Shown here piece by piece: positions 7,438 to 14,011 of a stretch of 32,525 bases of DNA. Under the pieces are notes generated by a model that was not told where the DNA came from, made no database searches, and saw nothing but the letters and a program-made list of their open reading frames with translations. Where the stretch lies: the NCBI GenBank assembly GCA_947365965.1, contig CANAZG010000026.1, positions 1 to 32,525 of the forward strand. Direction: 5' to 3'. Position 1 is the stretch's first letter. Each line of letters begins with the position of its first letter. This stretch comes from an uncultured Clostridia bacterium (GTDB lineage Bacteria > Bacillota > Clostridia > Oscillospirales > Oscillospiraceae). The position numbers were made by a program, and so were the translations under genes.

Positions 7438-8709
7438 CTACGCCCCCGGCCGGATGGCGGAGAGGGCGGCGCAGTCCCCGGTGACGTTCTCCCGCAGGAA
7501 GGCCTCCACATCCGCCTTGGTGATGGCGTCAAAGACCTCTGGGAAGCGGTAGTAGTCATAGCCCCCGAAGCGGCCGTTGGTCATGCCGATGGCGATGCCC
7601 TCAAAGGAGTTCAGCCCCCGGATCATGGAGCCGTAGGCGGAGCGGCGGATCTGCTGGTAGAACGCCTCGCCAATCCCCTCCCGGGCCAGACGCTCCGCCT
7701 GCCGGACGATCTCCCCGGTCACATAGGCCGGGTCCTTGGCGTCGCCCCCCACGAAGAGGTACGCCGCCCCGGGCACCTGATCCAGGTTGCCCCCCAGGCT
7801 GCCGTTGATGGCCCCCTCCTCATAGAGCCGGGTGTAGAGGGGGCTGCTCTCGCCGAAGAGAACGTCGCAGGCCATGGCCCCGGTGATGGACTGTCGGAGC
7901 CGGGCCTCCCCCTGCTCCTGGGGCAGGCACTTGAAGCCGGCCAGGAACATGGGCATGGACACCTCCATGGTCTCCCACCTCTCCCGCTGGGCCGGGGTCC
8001 GGCCCTCCTGGCCGCCGTAGTCCCGGGCCACGGCCTCCCCGGCCTCCCCGGGCAGAATGGCCTCCGCCTCGGCGGCCACCCGCTCCGGGTCCACGTCCCC
8101 CACGCAGACCAGCACCATGTTGGAGGGGGTGTAGAAGGCCCGGTGGCAGTCGTAGAGGGTCTGGGGGGTGATCTGCCGGATGCTCTCCACCGTCCCCGCC
8201 ACAGGGAAGCGCACAGGGCTCTCCTGGTAGAGGCACTCCATCAGGTTGGCGTACACCCGCCAGTCCGGATCGTCCTCCACCATGCGGATCTCCTGGGCGA
8301 TGATGCCCTGCTCCTTCTCCACGCTCTCCTGGGTGAAGTAGGGCACGGAGACAAAGCTGAGGAGGATGCGGAGGTTCTCATAGAACTTCTCCGTACAGGT
8401 GAGGTAGTAGGCGGTCATGGAGCAGCTGGTGAAGGCGTTCTCCGACGCGCCGTTCTTGGCCAGCTCCTGGAGGGCGTTGCCCTCCTCGGTGTCGAACATC
8501 TTGTGCTCCAGATAGTGGGCAATGCCGGCGGGGGTGTCCTGCCAGACCCCGTTGACCTGAAAGCGCAGGTCCATGCCCCCGTACCGGGTGGCAAAAAAGG
8601 CGTACTGCTTGGCGTGGCGCGGCTTGCTGACCACAATGACCTCCAGGCCGTTTTTCAGCCTTTGGCGAAAGACCTTCTCCCCCAGCCGGGGGTACTCCTT
8701 GACGATCAT
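7438..8709 (-). CDS. M16 family zinc peptidase, catalytic partner (YmfH-like)
   Basis: 423 residues. The inverted zincin motif HYLEH (in GIAHYLEHKMFDTEEGNAL, about residues 66-70) provides both His ligands and the catalytic Glu; the distal Glu ligand is probably in EKEQGIIAQEIRMVEDDPDWR (about 136-156). The second domain starts near residue 230. It resembles B. subtilis YmfH and clostridial processing proteases. Only 2 bp separate it from the upstream YmfF-like gene, so the two are probably made as a heterodimer in the cytosol. The substrate is unknown. Family members have been linked to peptide processing and feeding, but no precursor peptide is visible here. Confidence 0.9.
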   Translation of the reverse strand: MIVKEYPRLGEKVFRQRLKNGLEVIVVSKPRHAKQYAFFATRYGGMDLRFQVNGVWQDTPAGIAHYLEHKMFDTEEGNALQELAKNGASENAFTSCSMTAYYLTCTEKFYENLRILLSFVSVPYFTQESVEKEQGIIAQEIRMVEDDPDWRVYANLMECLYQESPVRFPVAGTVESIRQITPQTLYDCHRAFYTPSNMVLVCVGDVDPERVAAEAEAILPGEAGEAVARDYGGQEGRTPAQRERWETMEVSMPMFLAGFKCLPQEQGEARLRQSITGAMACDVLFGESSPLYTRLYEEGAINGSLGGNLDQVPGAAYLFVGGDAKDPAYVTGEIVRQAERLAREGIGEAFYQQIRRSAYGSMIRGLNSFEGIAIGMTNGRFGGYDYYRFPEVFDAITKADVEAFLRENVTGDCAALSAIRPGA

Positions 8710-8711
8710 CG

Positions 8712-9968
8712 TCAGGCCTCCTTTCCCTTGAGAAAATAGATGGTGTCCAGCTCCAGGGCCTGGGCCGCCGCCTGGATCTGCTCCCCGGTGACGGAGCTGA
8801 TGTCCTTCATCAGGCCCTCGATGGTGTCCCCGGCGCCGCTGATGGTCTGGCCCATGATAAAGTCCTCCAGGGCCCCGGCGGAGTCCTCGATGGAGCGGAG
8901 GCTGTTGAGGAGGGAGCTGCGGGCCCCCTGGAGCTCCCAGTCCTCCCAGTCCCCCGCCTTCAGGGCCTCCAGCTGGGCGGTGATCTCGGCTACCGCCCGG
9001 TCATAGTTCCCACACTCGATGCCCGAGGACACGGTGACCAGCCCCTTGAGGCGGTGGTAGCTGCTGCCGGCGTAGTAGCACAGGCTCAGCTTCTCCCGCA
9101 CGTTCAGGAAGAGCTTGGAGGTGCTGGTGCCGCCGAACATGGCGTCCAGCATCAGGTTGGCGGGCACGTCCGGGCACTGGGTGCGAAAGCCCATGCCCAG
9201 CTTGCCCTGGGACACGTCCATCTCCTCCGTCACCACCAGGGGCTCCGGGCGGACGGGCCGCCGGGTGGTGGGGGCGGGCTCCAGAAGTCCCTCCCTGGGC
9301 AGGCGGGCAAAGGCCCCGGCAAAGGCCCCGGCCACCCGCTCCTCCGGCGCGGAGCCGCAGTAGAAGAGCTCCAGCCGCCCCTGGGGCAGCATGGAGCGGT
9401 AGTGGGCGTCCAGCTCCTCCAGGGTGATGCGCTCCATGTCCTCCGCGGACCCCAGCAGGCGCACGGCGTAGGGCTCCCCGGCGCACATCTCCTCCAGCAG
9501 GCGGCGGGCGGCGTAAACCCGCTTATCGTTGACAATGCTGTGGATCTCGTCGATGAGATTGGCCCGCTCGCTGTCCGCGTAGTCCCTCCGCAGCCGGCCC
9601 TCCTGAAGGGCGGGGGCGCAGAACATGTCCCCCATGAGCTCCGCCGTCTTCTCCAGCAGCGCCTCCCCCGGGGGCAGGAAGCGGTCCTCCACGCAGCTGG
9701 CGGTGAAGCCAAAGACCTGGTTCTCCCCCATCCTGCGCAGCTGGGGGCCCAGCCGGGCCCCGTAGAGCATGTCCAGCTCCCGGCCCAGGGCCGCCATATC
9801 CGGCAGCCGGGCGGTGCCACGGCCCAGGACGTTGACCAGCAGGGCGTTGCGCCCCGCCGTGCCGGCGCGCAGGGGGGCCGCCATCTGGGCGCTGAAGTAG
9901 CTGGTCTTGAACTTGTCCGACGGGATATGGGTGAGATACACATTGTCCATGAGCATCTGTCGTGTCAT
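8712..9968 (-). CDS. M16 family peptidase homologue, non-catalytic partner (YmfF-like)
   Basis: 418 residues from the ATG at 9968, chosen because AAGGAGA (9978-9984) is 9 bp upstream and the family alignment begins there. No HXXEH motif is present: the corresponding helix reads RNALLVNVLGRGTARLPDM, so zinc cannot be bound. The C-terminal half keeps the M16 substrate-binding Arg/Tyr segment, REKLSLCYYAGSSY, near residue 295. This matches paired M16 peptidases (YmfF/YmfH) in which one subunit cleaves and the other binds substrate. First gene after the promoter at 10012-10040. Confidence 0.88.
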   Translation of the reverse strand: MTRQMLMDNVYLTHIPSDKFKTSYFSAQMAAPLRAGTAGRNALLVNVLGRGTARLPDMAALGRELDMLYGARLGPQLRRMGENQVFGFTASCVEDRFLPPGEALLEKTAELMGDMFCAPALQEGRLRRDYADSERANLIDEIHSIVNDKRVYAARRLLEEMCAGEPYAVRLLGSAEDMERITLEELDAHYRSMLPQGRLELFYCGSAPEERVAGAFAGAFARLPREGLLEPAPTTRRPVRPEPLVVTEEMDVSQGKLGMGFRTQCPDVPANLMLDAMFGGTSTSKLFLNVREKLSLCYYAGSSYHRLKGLVTVSSGIECGNYDRAVAEITAQLEALKAGDWEDWELQGARSSLLNSLRSIEDSAGALEDFIMGQTISGAGDTIEGLMKDISSVTGEQIQAAAQALELDTIYFLKGKEA

Positions 9969-10011
9969 ATTCCGGTTTCTCCTTTTCTTTCTGTGACAGA
10001 GTATTATGCCT

Positions 10012-10040
10012 AGTATATACCTTTTCCGCCAGAGTTTCCA
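10012..10040 (-). promoter_or_regulatory. Promoter of the M16-lgt-tetrapyrrole operon
   Basis: On the minus strand, TGGAAA (10035-10040), 17 bp, TATACT (10012-10017), about 45 bp upstream of the YmfF-like start. With close gene spacing down to 1373, this could drive about 8.6 kb: M16 pair, lgt, cobI, sirC, hemC, cobA/hemD, hemB and TIGR01440. Confidence 0.6.
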
Positions 10041-10145
10041 TAGGCTGGCACAGATTTTTGCAATTGCCCCAAAAAGAATCGGCGGACGATGCCGCCGACG
10101 GGCCCCGGGAGACAAAAAATCCCGGAGAAAAGAGCGCGATTGTCA

Positions 10146-10174
10146 TTGAAAATTTTTTGAAAAGAAGGTATAAT
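10146..10174 (+). promoter_or_regulatory. Sigma-A promoter of the apgM-like gene
   Basis: TTGAAA (10146-10151), 17-bp spacer, TATAAT (10169-10174), 31 bp before the GTG start. It is divergent from the M16 operon promoter. The intervening region holds small GC hairpins (10080-10097, 10104-10125) of unknown role. Confidence 0.8.
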
Positions 10175-10204
10175 GAAAAAAATCTGTGCGAAGGAGGCAT
10201 TTCA

Positions 10205-11443
10205 GTGAAATATCTGCTTGTGATCGGGGATGGCATGGCCGACGACCCGGTCCCCCAGCTTGGAAACAGGACCCCCCTCCAGGCCGCCTCGATCCCGGCC
10301 ATTGACCGGCTGGCCGCCCGGGGGGTGGTGGGCAGCGTCATCAACTGCCCGCCGCCTCTGGCCGCCGGCAGCGAGACCGCCATCCTGTCCATCTTCGGCT
10401 GCGACCCCCGGCGCTATTTCACCGGCCGGTCCCCCATGGAGGCCGCCGCTGTCGGCATCCCCATGGCCCCCGGCGACGCGGCCTTCCGCTGCAACCTTGT
10501 CTCCTTCGAGGACGGGGACATGCCCCTGGCGGAGAAGCGGATCCTCTCCCACAGCGCCGGCTCCATTGACGGAGATTCCGCCCTGGCCGCCGCTGCGGCG
10601 CTGCTGGAGGACCCCCGCTTCGCCCGGGCTCTGGAGGAGGCCCGGATGGAGCTCCACACCTTCCCCGCCTTCCGCCAGCTGGCTGTGCAGCACCAGAGCG
10701 ACCTCTCCGGCATCCGCTTCACCCCGCCCCACGACCACCTGGGGGAACCTGCGGGGCCCTACTTCCCCACAGGAAACGACCGGGCGGAGGTCTTTGCCCG
10801 CCTCATGACCCTGGCCCACCAGATCCTGGACCGCCACCCGGTCTCCGAGAAGCGCCGGGCCGCAGGCAGGCTGCCCGCCAACGGCATCTGGTTCTGGGCC
10901 GAGGGCACGGCGGTGGCGCTGCCCTCCTTCCGGGAGCAGTACGGCCTGGACGGCGCGGTGGTCAGCGCCGTGCCCCTCTGCCACGGCATCGGGGCCCTCC
11001 GGGGCCTGGAGATGGTGGAGGTGGAGGGCGCCACCGGCGAGCTGGACACCAATTTCTCCGGCAAGCTGGAGGCCGCCTGGGAGAAGCTGAACCAGTACGA
11101 CTTCGTGTGCCTCCACCTGGAGGCCCCTGACGAATGTACCCACAACGGGGATCTGCCCGGGAAGATGCAGGCCATTGAGTGGCTGGACAGCCGCCTGACC
11201 GCCCCGCTGGTGGAGCGCCTGGACAAGGCGGGCATAGACTACCGGGTCCTCCTTCTCAGCGACCACAAGACCCTCACCTCCACCCGGGGCCACAGCGGCG
11301 GCCCGGTGCCCTTCCTGCTCTTCGACAGCCGCCGGGATACCGGCGCGGGCCGCTCCTACGACGAGGAGGCCGGGGAGGCGGGGCCCTTTGTGGAGAACGG
11401 CTGGGACCTGCTGGACATGCTGTTTGAAAGAAAAGCAATTTAG
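10205..11443 (+). CDS. apgM: ApgM-like 2,3-bisphosphoglycerate-independent phosphoglycerate mutase family protein; candidate homoserine kinase
   Basis: 412 residues from GTG 10205; AAGGAGG (10191-10197) is 7 bp upstream. It belongs to the alkaline-phosphatase superfamily: KYLLVIGDGMAD at the N-terminus binds metal, the catalytic Ser lies in AGSETAILSIFGCDP (about 60), and APDECTHNGD, SDHKT and RGHSGGPVPF supply the remaining metal ligands near 305-370. Archaeal-type ApgM interconverts 2- and 3-phosphoglycerate. In some bacteria lacking ThrB, relatives have been proposed to act as homoserine kinase. A threonine synthase is present at 19172-20656, which makes the second role worth considering. 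Sequence alone does not decide. Confidence 0.85.
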   Translation: MKYLLVIGDGMADDPVPQLGNRTPLQAASIPAIDRLAARGVVGSVINCPPPLAAGSETAILSIFGCDPRRYFTGRSPMEAAAVGIPMAPGDAAFRCNLVSFEDGDMPLAEKRILSHSAGSIDGDSALAAAAALLEDPRFARALEEARMELHTFPAFRQLAVQHQSDLSGIRFTPPHDHLGEPAGPYFPTGNDRAEVFARLMTLAHQILDRHPVSEKRRAAGRLPANGIWFWAEGTAVALPSFREQYGLDGAVVSAVPLCHGIGALRGLEMVEVEGATGELDTNFSGKLEAAWEKLNQYDFVCLHLEAPDECTHNGDLPGKMQAIEWLDSRLTAPLVERLDKAGIDYRVLLLSDHKTLTSTRGHSGGPVPFLLFDSRRDTGAGRSYDEEAGEAGPFVENGWDLLDMLFERKAI

Positions 11444-11471
11444 AATAATATAAAAGATGGAGGAGAAAACC

Positions 11472-12752
11472 ATGAAAGAGAAGCTCAAGAGCGTGGGCAT
11501 GAAGCCTGCGGACATCCTGTTGCCCAAGGACTGCGACATGACCCGCTGGGCGGTGGTGGCCTGCGACCAGTTCACCTCCCAGCCCGAGTACTGGGAGGAG
11601 GTGGACCGCATCGCCGGCGACGCCCCCAGCGCCCTGCGCCTGATCCTGCCCGAGAGCAAGCTGAACGAACCCAACGTGGACGAGCACATCGCCAACATCA
11701 ACCGCTCCATGGAGGACTATCTGGCCCGGGACATCTTCCAGACCTACCCCGATTCCATCATCTACATCGAGCGCACCCAGTCCGACGGCCAGGTGCGCCC
11801 CGGCCTGGTGGCGGCGGTGGACCTGGAGAAGTACGACTACACCCCCGGCTCCGGCTCCCTCATCCGGGCCACCGAGGGCACGGTCCTGGAGCGCATCCCC
11901 CCCAGAGTCCGGGTCCGCAAGGACGCGCCCATCGAGCTGCCCCACGTGATGCTCCTCATTGACGACCCCAAGAAGACCTGCATTGAGCCCATCCGGGCCG
12001 CCGCCGGCTCCATGGAGCAGGTGTATGACTTTGAGCTGATGATGAAGGGCGGCCACCTCCGGGGCTGGAAGCTCTCCCAGGCCCAGACGGAGGTCCTGGC
12101 CGATGCCCTGGCCAATCTGGCCAGCGACGACGCCATGCGGGAGAAGTACGGCGTGTCCGGCGTGCCTCCCCTGGTCTTCGCCGTAGGCGACGGCAACCAC
12201 TCCCTGGCCACCGCCAAGACCTGCTATGAGAACCTCAAGAAGGTCACCCCCCAGGACCAGTGGGAGAGCCTCCCCGCCCGGTACGCCCTGGTGGAGATCG
12301 AGAACCTCCACGACGAGTCCCTCCGCTTTGAGGCCATCCACCGGGTGGTCTTCGGCGTGGACCCGGAGAAGCTGCTGGCCGCCTTCAAGGAGTTCTACCC
12401 CACCGCCCGGGACGGCCAGGGCGTGGGCCACACCATCGCCTACACCTGGGCCGGCGGCTCCGGCTATCTCAACGTCCCCAACCCCAGGGTCCAGCTGGCC
12501 GTGGGCACCCTCCAGAACTTCCTGGACGCGTACCTCAAGGAGAACGGCGGCGAGGTGGACTACATCCACGGCGACAAGGTCACCGACGATCTGGGCGCAA
12601 AGCCCGGCAACATCGGCTTCAAGCTCCCCGCCATGGGCAAGGACCAGCTGTTCAAAACCGTCATCGCCGACGGCGTGCTGCCCCGCAAGACCTTCTCCAT
12701 GGGTCACGCGGAGGACAAACGCTACTACGTGGAGGGACGGAAGATCAAGTAA
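11472..12752 (+). CDS. DUF1015 family protein
   Basis: 426 residues from the ATG at 11472 (GGAGGA at 11459-11464 gives a 7-bp spacing; the in-frame ATG at 11457 would leave no ribosome binding site). The match to the clostridial DUF1015 family runs the full length: MKPADILLPKDCDMTRWAVVACDQFTSQPEYW at the start, PESKLNEPNVDEHI near 65, and FAVGDGNHSLATAKTCYEN at about 236-254. No enzymatic role is firmly known. Conserved GDGNHSLA looks like an active-site loop. It is 28 bp downstream of the ApgM-like gene and probably co-transcribed, so a link to phosphoglycerate, serine or threonine metabolism is possible. Confidence 0.85.
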   Translation: MKEKLKSVGMKPADILLPKDCDMTRWAVVACDQFTSQPEYWEEVDRIAGDAPSALRLILPESKLNEPNVDEHIANINRSMEDYLARDIFQTYPDSIIYIERTQSDGQVRPGLVAAVDLEKYDYTPGSGSLIRATEGTVLERIPPRVRVRKDAPIELPHVMLLIDDPKKTCIEPIRAAAGSMEQVYDFELMMKGGHLRGWKLSQAQTEVLADALANLASDDAMREKYGVSGVPPLVFAVGDGNHSLATAKTCYENLKKVTPQDQWESLPARYALVEIENLHDESLRFEAIHRVVFGVDPEKLLAAFKEFYPTARDGQGVGHTIAYTWAGGSGYLNVPNPRVQLAVGTLQNFLDAYLKENGGEVDYIHGDKVTDDLGAKPGNIGFKLPAMGKDQLFKTVIADGVLPRKTFSMGHAEDKRYYVEGRKIK

Positions 12753-12754
12753 TC

Positions 12755-12804
12755 ATTCTTTTTTCTTGAAAGAAAAAAGAATCAAAAAAGAACTTTAGAG
12801 GGGG
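12755..12804 (+). repeat. AT-rich palindromic repeat, copy B
   Basis: Arms of 13 bp (12755-12767 ATTCTTTTTTCTT and 12770-12782), then the tail CAAAAAAGAACTTTAGAGG. It begins 2 bp after the DUF1015 stop. On the other strand the tail reads CCCTCTAAAG, and its TAA is the stop of the 74-residue gene. It could act as a two-way terminator between convergent genes. Confidence 0.75.
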
Positions 12805-13019
12805 TTTTCGATGGCCTCGCGCAGACCCGCGCCCGTGCGCAGGCCCAGAAGGAACGCGTTGCCGGCATAGAACTCCAGCGTCCGGGCGTACTCCTTCCGC
12901 AGCCTCTCGTCCAACGTGGTTTCCATCAGGGAAAGGGATGCCTCATAGCCTGTGGCGTCCCTTTCCTCTAATTGCGGTTTAATGTACTCGGCATACAGCC
13001 AGCGCGTAAAATCCGTCAT
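12795..13019 (-). CDS. Small helical protein of unknown function, divergent from XRE regulator
   Basis: 74 residues, not recognised. The sequence (start MTDFTRWLYAEYIKPQ) is predicted to be mostly helical, with charged and aromatic residues, one hydrophobic patch near 52-60 (AGNAFLLGL), no Cys and no signal peptide. It has AAAGGA 9 bp before its ATG and a perfect consensus promoter (13072-13100) overlapping an inverted repeat. The stop codon lies in palindrome B. Lying divergent to a small XRE gene, it is probably the regulator's target; it could be a toxin-like or housekeeping accessory protein. A few codons of a second copy survive at about 13338-13353. Confidence 0.6.
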   Translation of the reverse strand: MTDFTRWLYAEYIKPQLEERDATGYEASLSLMETTLDERLRKEYARTLEFYAGNAFLLGLRTGAGLREAIENPL

Positions 13020-13043
13020 TGCTTTTTTTCCTTTCTTGTGATA
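13015..13043. repeat. 29-bp direct repeat, copy 1 (start region of the 74-residue gene)
   Basis: An exact 29-bp match to 13349-13377. It covers the first codon and the ribosome binding site of the minus-strand gene. The 334-bp spacing equals one regulator unit, showing a tandem duplication of promoter region plus XRE gene. Confidence 0.9.
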
Positions 13044-13054
13044 ATATTAAACGC

Positions 13055-13071
13055 AGGATATTGCGTATCCT
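13055..13071. promoter_or_regulatory. Inverted repeat, likely XRE operator in unit 1
   Basis: AGGATA TTGCG TATCCT, a perfect 6-bp inverted repeat immediately downstream of the -10 box (13072-13077) of the minus-strand promoter, so binding would block transcription start. A further GTATCC half-site lies in the spacer (13085-13090). The small XRE protein encoded alongside is the natural ligand. Confidence 0.6.
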
Positions 13072-13100
13072 ATTATAGCACGCAGTATCCAGCGTGTCAA
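13072..13100 (-). promoter_or_regulatory. Consensus sigma-A promoter for the 74-residue gene
   Basis: On the minus strand, TTGACA (13095-13100), exactly 17 bp, TATAAT (13072-13077). A perfect promoter of this kind is usually held down by a repressor, in keeping with the inverted repeat beside it and the XRE gene that starts at 13110 on the other strand. Confidence 0.8.
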
Positions 13101-13109
13101 GAGGATATA

Positions 13110-13337
13110 ATGGATTATAGACTTTTTTTCAAAAATAAACTGCGTGAATTGCGGCAGAAAAGCGGGGAAACACAAGTACAAGCAGCAAAAGCACTGGGCG
13201 TTTCTCCAAGGTTTTATCAGAGTCTTGAATTAGGTGAAAACCTTCCTGGCATAGAGCTTTTCTTCGCCCTTGCGGACCACTTCGGCGTATCACTGGATGA
13301 GTTGGCCGGACGGAGCGAGGAGGAGCGGCGGCCATAG
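13110..13337 (+). CDS. XRE/Cro-type regulator 1
   Basis: 75 residues, a single HTH_3 domain (residues about 7-65): LRELRQKSGETQVQAAKALGVSPRFYQSLELGENLPGIELFFALADHFGVSLDELAGR. The recognition helix is the segment VSPRFYQSLE. No extra sensor or multimerisation domain, so it is a DNA-binding dimer only. ATG 13110 with AAGAGGA 4-5 bp upstream. It is a clear paralogue of regulator 2 (13449-13679), with the same length and the ALADHFGVSLD.LAGRSEE ending. Likely autoregulatory and a repressor of the divergent 74-residue gene. Confidence 0.9.
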   Translation: MDYRLFFKNKLRELRQKSGETQVQAAKALGVSPRFYQSLELGENLPGIELFFALADHFGVSLDELAGRSEEERRP

Positions 13338-13348
13338 AATTGAGATTG

Positions 13349-13377
13349 GTCATTGCTTTTTTTCCTTTCTTGTGATA
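13349..13377. repeat. 29-bp direct repeat, copy 2 (remnant of a second divergent gene start)
   Basis: Identical to 13015-13043. Reading on the minus strand it retains the ribosome binding site and ATGAC start, and the next few codons (ATGACCAATCTC) resemble those of the 74-residue gene (ATGACGGATTTT) before running into the end of regulator 1. The second copy of the gene has therefore been lost while its control region stayed. Confidence 0.85.
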
Positions 13378-13405
13378 GGATACGCAGAAATCTTGGTGCG
13401 TTCCT
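13377..13405. promoter_or_regulatory. Imperfect inverted repeat, likely XRE operator in unit 2
   Basis: AGGATACGCA (13377-13386) and TGCGTTCCT (13397-13405) pair with one bulged base. It lies at the same place relative to the minus-strand -10 box as the unit 1 operator and shares GCGTWTCCTA-like half-sites, so the two XRE paralogues may cross-bind. Confidence 0.5.
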
Positions 13406-13410
13406 ACTAC

Positions 13411-13439
13411 ATCATAACAAACAAACTTTGATGCGTCAA
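13411..13439 (-). promoter_or_regulatory. Retained minus-strand promoter in unit 2 (now antisense to regulator 1)
   Basis: On the minus strand, TTGACG (13434-13439), 17 bp, TATGAT (13411-13416), at the position homologous to the perfect promoter of unit 1. As its own gene is gone, a transcript from here would run antisense through regulator 1. Confidence 0.55.
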
Positions 13440-13448
13440 GAGGATAAT

Positions 13449-13679
13449 ATGGAATTAAGAGAATTTCTTAAAAAAAGACTTCGTTTGTTGCGCACAGAGC
13501 GCGGCGAGACCCAAGCGCAAGTTGCTCAAGGTATTGGGGTTGGTCCCCAGCATTATCAAAAATTTGAGTATGGCGCAAACCTACCTAATCTCGAAAACTT
13601 CATCGCCCTTGCGGACCACTTTGGCGTGTCCCTGGACTATCTGGCGGGGCGGAGCGAGGAGAAGGAGCCGCGTCCATGA
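13449..13679 (+). CDS. XRE/Cro-type regulator 2
   Basis: 76 residues, a single HTH_3 domain paralogous to regulator 1: LRLLRTERGETQAQVAQGIGVGPQHYQKFEYGANLPNLENFIALADHFGVSLDYLAGR. The recognition helix differs (GPQHYQKFE against SPRFYQSLE), so the DNA specificity may have shifted after duplication. AGAGG precedes the ATG by about 6 bp. Its stop overlaps the start of the zinc-ribbon membrane gene (ATGA), so the two are translated together. Confidence 0.9.
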   Translation: MELREFLKKRLRLLRTERGETQAQVAQGIGVGPQHYQKFEYGANLPNLENFIALADHFGVSLDYLAGRSEEKEPRP

Positions 13680-13909
13680 AGCTGACGCTGGGACAGGTGC
13701 GGCTGCTGATGTTCGTGTTCGGCCTGCTGGCGCTTATCCTTGTGACCCTGGGCGCATCTCTGCGGATTATACCGGCGCTGTACATCGGGCTGTTGTCCTT
13801 TGTCCTGTCGGTCCTGGTGCGGTTCGCGCTCTACCGCTGTCCCCATTGCCGCAAGCAGCTGAAACAGCATACCGGGCTGCGCTGTCCCTACTGCGGGGAG
13901 TGGCTGTAG
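13676..13909 (+). CDS. Small membrane protein with C-terminal zinc ribbon
   Basis: 77 residues. Two hydrophobic helices (about 8-27 and 30-50: RLLMFVFGLLALILVTLG and IPALYIGLLSFVLSVLVRFAL) are followed by a cytosolic zinc ribbon with two CxxC knuckles, CPHC and CPYC, 14 residues apart. Not a family with a known function to me. Its 4-bp overlap with XRE regulator 2 implies a partnership: it could anchor a partner at the membrane or signal to the regulator. No signal peptide cleavage site is apparent. Confidence 0.75.
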   Translation: MKLTLGQVRLLMFVFGLLALILVTLGASLRIIPALYIGLLSFVLSVLVRFALYRCPHCRKQLKQHTGLRCPYCGEWL

Positions 13910-13944
13910 ACCGCCCCAATATGTACACGCAGTCCGAAAACCAT

Positions 13945-13987
13945 CTCTAAAATTCTTTTTGATACTTTTTCTTTTAAGAAAAAGTAT
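13945..13987 (-). repeat. AT-rich palindromic repeat, copy C
   Basis: Reverse orientation. The tail reads CTCTAAAATTCTTTTTG on the plus strand (13945-13961), then 12-bp arms ATACTTTTTCTT (13962-13973) and AAGAAAAAGTAT (13976-13987). It sits between the zinc-ribbon gene and ispE, 24 bp before the ispE start, and may separate the two transcripts. Confidence 0.75.
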
Positions 13988-14011
13988 ATTTACTAAAAAA
14001 CGGAGGCTTCC

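Noticed and set aside
10079-10098. Hairpin followed by TTCTTTTT on the minus strand as a terminator
   Set aside because: It lies in a divergent intergenic region with no minus-strand gene upstream to terminate.
13129-13353. 74-residue minus-strand frame across XRE regulator 1, with a good ribosome binding site
   Set aside because: The start and site are the remnant of the lost second divergent gene; the rest is antisense to a clear XRE domain and unlike the unit 1 protein. Its equal length is a coincidence.
13522-13950. 142-residue frame overlapping XRE regulator 2 and the zinc-ribbon gene
   Set aside because: It is a frame-shifted reading of two genes that have coherent domains in their own frames.
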